Assembly (NCBI GenBank): GCA_002392545.1
Contig: DGHF01000218.1
Location: forward strand, 1-7,771
DNA from: Ruminococcus sp. UBA3855
GTDB lineage: Bacteria; Bacillota; Clostridia; Oscillospirales; Ruminococcaceae
Reading direction: 5' to 3'
DNA length: 7,771 nt
Shown: piece by piece, positions 5,186 through 7,771 of the stretch
Layout: each line of letters opens with the position of its first letter
How positions within the stretch are numbered: the stretch's first letter is position 1
The notes under the pieces: model-generated
Databases searched by the model: none
Told to the model about the DNA's origin: nothing
What the model saw: the letters and a program-made list of their open reading frames with translations, nothing else
Position numbers and translations under genes: made by a program

Positions 5186-6556
5186 ATGGCACTTTGGGCA
5201 GGCAGATTTTCAAAGGAAGTAGACGAGACCGTCAATGCGTTTAATTCGTCCATAGCCTTTGATGCAAGAATGTATGCACAGGATATCCGAGGGAGCATTG
5301 CACATGCAACAATGCTCGGAAAATGTGGAATCATTGAATTGTCTGAAAGCGAAGCAATAATAGAGGGGTTGAAAGGCATTCTTTCTGACATTGAGAGTGG
5401 AAAGCTGGAATTTGACCCCAATGCAGAAGACATTCATATGTTTGTAGAAGCGGAACTGACAAAGCGTTTAGGCAGTACCGGAAAGAGATTACACACAGCA
5501 CGTTCAAGAAATGACCAAGTCGCATTGGACATCCGGCTGTATTTGCGTGACAAGATGCAGGACATTTTGAAGCTGATAGAAGAACTGGCAATCACCATAT
5601 GTGACATTGCAAGTGAGCACACAGAAACGATAATGTCCGGCTATACGCATTTACAGAGGGCACAGCCCATCACGTTCGCCCATCATCTGTTAGCATATGC
5701 GCAGATGTTGAAGCGGGACAGAGAGCGCATTTTGGATGCAGTAGAGCGGATGAATGAATGTCCCCTAGGGAGTGGAGCATTAGCCGGAACGACATACCCG
5801 ATAGACCGTTTCATGACGGCGGAGCTGTTGGATTTTGATGCACCAGTAGCGAACAGCCTTGACGGAGTATCCGACCGTGATTTTTGTGTGGAGATATGTT
5901 GTGCATTGTCCTTGCTCATGACACATCTGTCAAGATTTTCAGAAGAAATCATTTTATGGTGTTCATGGGAATTCAAGTTTATAGAGTTGGACGATGCTTT
6001 TGCAACAGGTTCGTCCATCATGCCCCAGAAGAAGAATCCGGATGTGACGGAGTTAATCAGAGGGAAAACAGGCAGAGTCAACGGCGATTTAGTGACATTG
6101 TTGTCAATGCTGAAAGGATTGCCCCTAGCCTATAACAAGGATATGCAGGAAGACAAAGAAGCCATTTTTGATGCAATTGACAACACAGAATTATGTTTGA
6201 AGACGTTCATTCCGATGTTGAAAACCATGAGAGTCCTCAAGGAGAACATGAGAAACGCAGCAGCGAGGGGCTTTATCAATGCAACAGACTGCGCAGACTA
6301 TCTTGTAAAAAAGGGAATGCCTTTTCGGGATGCATACAAAATCACTGGAACGCTGGTAGCAAGATGCATTGAGCAGAATCTGACATTAGAGACATTGCCA
6401 TTGAAGCAATACAAAGAAATGACGGAGCTGTTTGAGGAAGATGTATATGAAGCAATCAGCCTTGAAACGTGTGTAAGAGGTCGTTCCTCCTACGGCGGAC
6501 CTTCACCGGAAGCCGTCAAGAAGCAGTTAGCAGACCTAGTGGAAGCCTTTGCATGA
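5186..6556 (+). CDS. argH: argininosuccinate lyase
   Basis: ArgH cleaves argininosuccinate to arginine and fumarate, the last step of the pathway; it is a cytoplasmic homotetramer of the fumarase/aspartase superfamily. The protein has 456 residues, the usual length. It begins LWAGRFS, typical of the family. It carries HTARSRNDQV (103-112), GYTHLQRAQP (152-161, with the conserved His155) and the superfamily signature GSSIMPQKKNP (275-285), whose flexible loop supplies the catalytic serine. All key motifs are intact. The ATG is nine bases after GGAGG (5171-5175 region). It follows the pentapeptide gene by 82 bases, most of which is a hairpin. Its TGA overlaps the ATG of the next gene (ATGA). 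It uses more TTA/TTG leucine codons than argG. Confidence 0.98.
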   Translation: MALWAGRFSKEVDETVNAFNSSIAFDARMYAQDIRGSIAHATMLGKCGIIELSESEAIIEGLKGILSDIESGKLEFDPNAEDIHMFVEAELTKRLGSTGKRLHTARSRNDQVALDIRLYLRDKMQDILKLIEELAITICDIASEHTETIMSGYTHLQRAQPITFAHHLLAYAQMLKRDRERILDAVERMNECPLGSGALAGTTYPIDRFMTAELLDFDAPVANSLDGVSDRDFCVEICCALSLLMTHLSRFSEEIILWCSWEFKFIELDDAFATGSSIMPQKKNPDVTELIRGKTGRVNGDLVTLLSMLKGLPLAYNKDMQEDKEAIFDAIDNTELCLKTFIPMLKTMRVLKENMRNAAARGFINATDCADYLVKKGMPFRDAYKITGTLVARCIEQNLTLETLPLKQYKEMTELFEEDVYEAISLETCVRGRSSYGGPSPEAVKKQLADLVEAFA

Positions 6557-6759
6557 AGAAACGGCAGATAAAATTCATCCTTGCATTGACCGCCCTGTCA
6601 TTCCTGATATGGATAATAGGGGAGCTGTTAATAGCGTGGCTCATCAACAATTATTACATTTCGTTGGGGTGGGGAATCATATGTTTAGTGGTATGTTGTG
6701 TATACAGTGTATGGAAATGTCCCCACGAGCTGGACAATGACGAGGACGAAGAGAAATAA
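6553..6759 (+). CDS. small two-helix membrane protein
   Basis: This 68-residue protein has a basic start (MKKRQIK), a first hydrophobic segment at about 8-31 (with Glu24 in the middle), a short polar turn INNYY, a second segment at about 36-54 with paired cysteines (Cys48, Cys49), and a strongly acidic tail (DNDEDEEK). The charge pattern predicts a hairpin with both ends in the cytoplasm. Its ATG overlaps the argH stop by four bases and has only a weak GGAAG site (6541-6545), so translation is probably coupled to argH. argC follows after 14 bases. I do not recognise the family. A role in transport or in anchoring is possible but unsupported. Confidence 0.75.
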   Translation: MKKRQIKFILALTALSFLIWIIGELLIAWLINNYYISLGWGIICLVVCCVYSVWKCPHELDNDEDEEK

Positions 6760-6773
6760 GGAGCTGAAACCGA

Positions 6774-7712
6774 ATGAAAGTATATGTTGACGGACAGGCA
6801 GGAACGACAGGATTAAAAATCATAGACCGCCTGACAGGACGAAAAGATATAACATTATTAAAAATCGCCGACGAAGACAGGCACAACAACGAAAAGCGGG
6901 CAGAAATCATGGCAGAAGCGGACTTCACATTTTTATGCTTGCCAGATGCAGCCGCCATTGAAGCGGTGACATTAGCCGGAAATCATACCAGAATATTAGA
7001 TGCCTCCACAGCGCACAGAACAAATCCGGAGTGGGCATATGGATTTCCGGAGCTGAGCGCAGAATTCCGGAATAAGATTGTAAATTCGTCAAAAACCGCT
7101 GTTCCGGGGTGTTATGCGAGCGGATTTATTTCAATGCTGTATCCGATGGTAAGTCATGGCTTAATTCCGGCAGATTTCCCAGTATTCGCCTATGCAACAT
7201 CAGGCTATAGCGGAGCAGGGAAGAATGCGATAGCGATTTATGAAGGCAGCGAGAAGCCAAAAGAGTTCAATTCCCCCAGACAATATGCCCTGTCACAGCA
7301 TCACAAGCATTTACCGGAGATGCAAAAATTTTCCGGTCTGACATATGCGCCGATGTTCAACCCGATAGTCTGTGATTATTACAGTGGAATGGTAGTATCT
7401 GTCCCGATTCAGACGAGAATGCTTGACAAGAAAATCACGCTTGCACAGGTGAATGAAATGTTCCAAGAGCATTATGCAGGGGCGAAGCTGGTGACAGTAA
7501 ATCCCATAATGACGGACGAAGAGCAGGGAAAATTTTTCCTTGCATCCAATACATTAAGCGGACAGAACAAGCTGGAAATTTTCACCTTTGGCAATGACGA
7601 GCAAATTTTGCTGTGTGCGAGACTGGATAATTTAGGAAAAGGCGCATCCGGCGCAGCAGTGCAATGCTTGAATATCATGATGGGCATTGACGAAACAACG
7701 GGCTTGATTTAA
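6774..7712 (+). CDS. argC: N-acetyl-gamma-glutamyl-phosphate reductase, short (type 2) form
   Basis: ArgC reduces N-acetylglutamyl phosphate to N-acetylglutamate semialdehyde with NADPH, the third step of arginine synthesis, in the cytoplasm. The protein is 312 residues, matching the shorter type 2 family rather than the roughly 340-residue type common in Bacillus. The nucleotide-binding start is VYVDGQAGTTGLKI (3-16), the type 2 form of the usual GATGYTG motif. The catalytic cysteine is Cys113 in VPGCYASGF, and the His motif is HKHLPE (177-182). SGYSGAGK (143-150) is also conserved. The ATG is ten bases after AAGGAG (6758-6763), which overlaps the stop of the small membrane protein gene. The genes are closely packed and on one strand, consistent with one operon. 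Confidence 0.96.
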   Translation: MKVYVDGQAGTTGLKIIDRLTGRKDITLLKIADEDRHNNEKRAEIMAEADFTFLCLPDAAAIEAVTLAGNHTRILDASTAHRTNPEWAYGFPELSAEFRNKIVNSSKTAVPGCYASGFISMLYPMVSHGLIPADFPVFAYATSGYSGAGKNAIAIYEGSEKPKEFNSPRQYALSQHHKHLPEMQKFSGLTYAPMFNPIVCDYYSGMVVSVPIQTRMLDKKITLAQVNEMFQEHYAGAKLVTVNPIMTDEEQGKFFLASNTLSGQNKLEIFTFGNDEQILLCARLDNLGKGASGAAVQCLNIMMGIDETTGLI

Positions 7713-7723
7713 AATAATAATAA

Positions 7724-7742
7724 TGAATTTTCCATTTGAATA
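7724..7742 (+). promoter_or_regulatory. ArgR-like half-sites before the last gene
   Basis: TGAAT occurs at 7724-7728 and 7737-7741, and the exact decamer CATTTGAATA (7733-7742) is the same one that occurs twice upstream of argG. The element directly abuts the AGGAGG site of the next gene, so a bound protein could block elongation, or the element may govern an internal promoter. I see no good -10/-35 pair here. Confidence 0.4.
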
Positions 7743-7755
7743 AGGAGGTTTTATT

Positions 7756-7771
7756 TTGAAGAAGAAGGAAT
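7756..7771 (+). CDS. start of a further gene, truncated by window end (probably arginine pathway)
   Basis: A perfect AAGGAGG (7742-7748) is followed seven bases later by TTG and three Lys codons, giving MKKKE. No ATG is available in the remaining sequence at a usable spacing, so a TTG start is likely. The gene begins 43 bases after argC. In clostridial clusters argC is commonly followed by argJ, which makes argJ the favoured guess, but five codons cannot show it. Confidence 0.55.

Overview
The window looks like the chromosome of a low-GC, Gram-positive anaerobe of the Clostridia, most likely a Ruminococcus-like member of the Oscillospiraceae. The evidence is a Spo0A-type regulator, strong AGGAGG ribosome binding sites, near-consensus sigma-A promoters and a probable TTG start. 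The species assignment is inference.

Left part (1-1781): an orphan right-handed beta-helix (pectate-lyase-fold) gene sits between two arrays of long imperfect palindromes. Only the last 16 bases of the left array are in the window. The right array begins directly at the stop codon and holds five hairpin units at a 96-104 bp period. The units differ in sequence, but the two stem arms change together, so the fold is being kept rather than the sequence. This is the most unusual element of the window. A clear promoter then drives an 89-codon gene resembling the C-terminal tail of anaerobic ribonucleotide reductases but lacking the glycine.

Middle (2052-3367): a bidirectional terminator separates that small gene from a convergent Spo0A homologue on the minus strand. 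Its DNA-binding domain is well conserved, but its receiver is degenerate: the phospho-acceptor Asp is Glu and the conserved Lys is Arg. Upstream of it lies a divergent AT-rich control region with a consensus TTGACA-18-TATAAT promoter for argG, preceded by clustered TGAAT half-sites typical of ArgR operators.

Right part (3368-7771): an arginine-biosynthesis cluster on the plus strand, in the order argG, pentapeptide-repeat protein, argH, 68-residue two-helix membrane protein, argC, and the start of a further gene. ArgC makes N-acetylglutamate semialdehyde early in the pathway; ArgG and ArgH convert citrulline and aspartate to arginine plus fumarate. Two uncharacterised small genes are threaded between the enzymes. 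A strong hairpin lies before argH, and an ArgR-like element recurs before the truncated last gene, so expression may be adjusted within the cluster.
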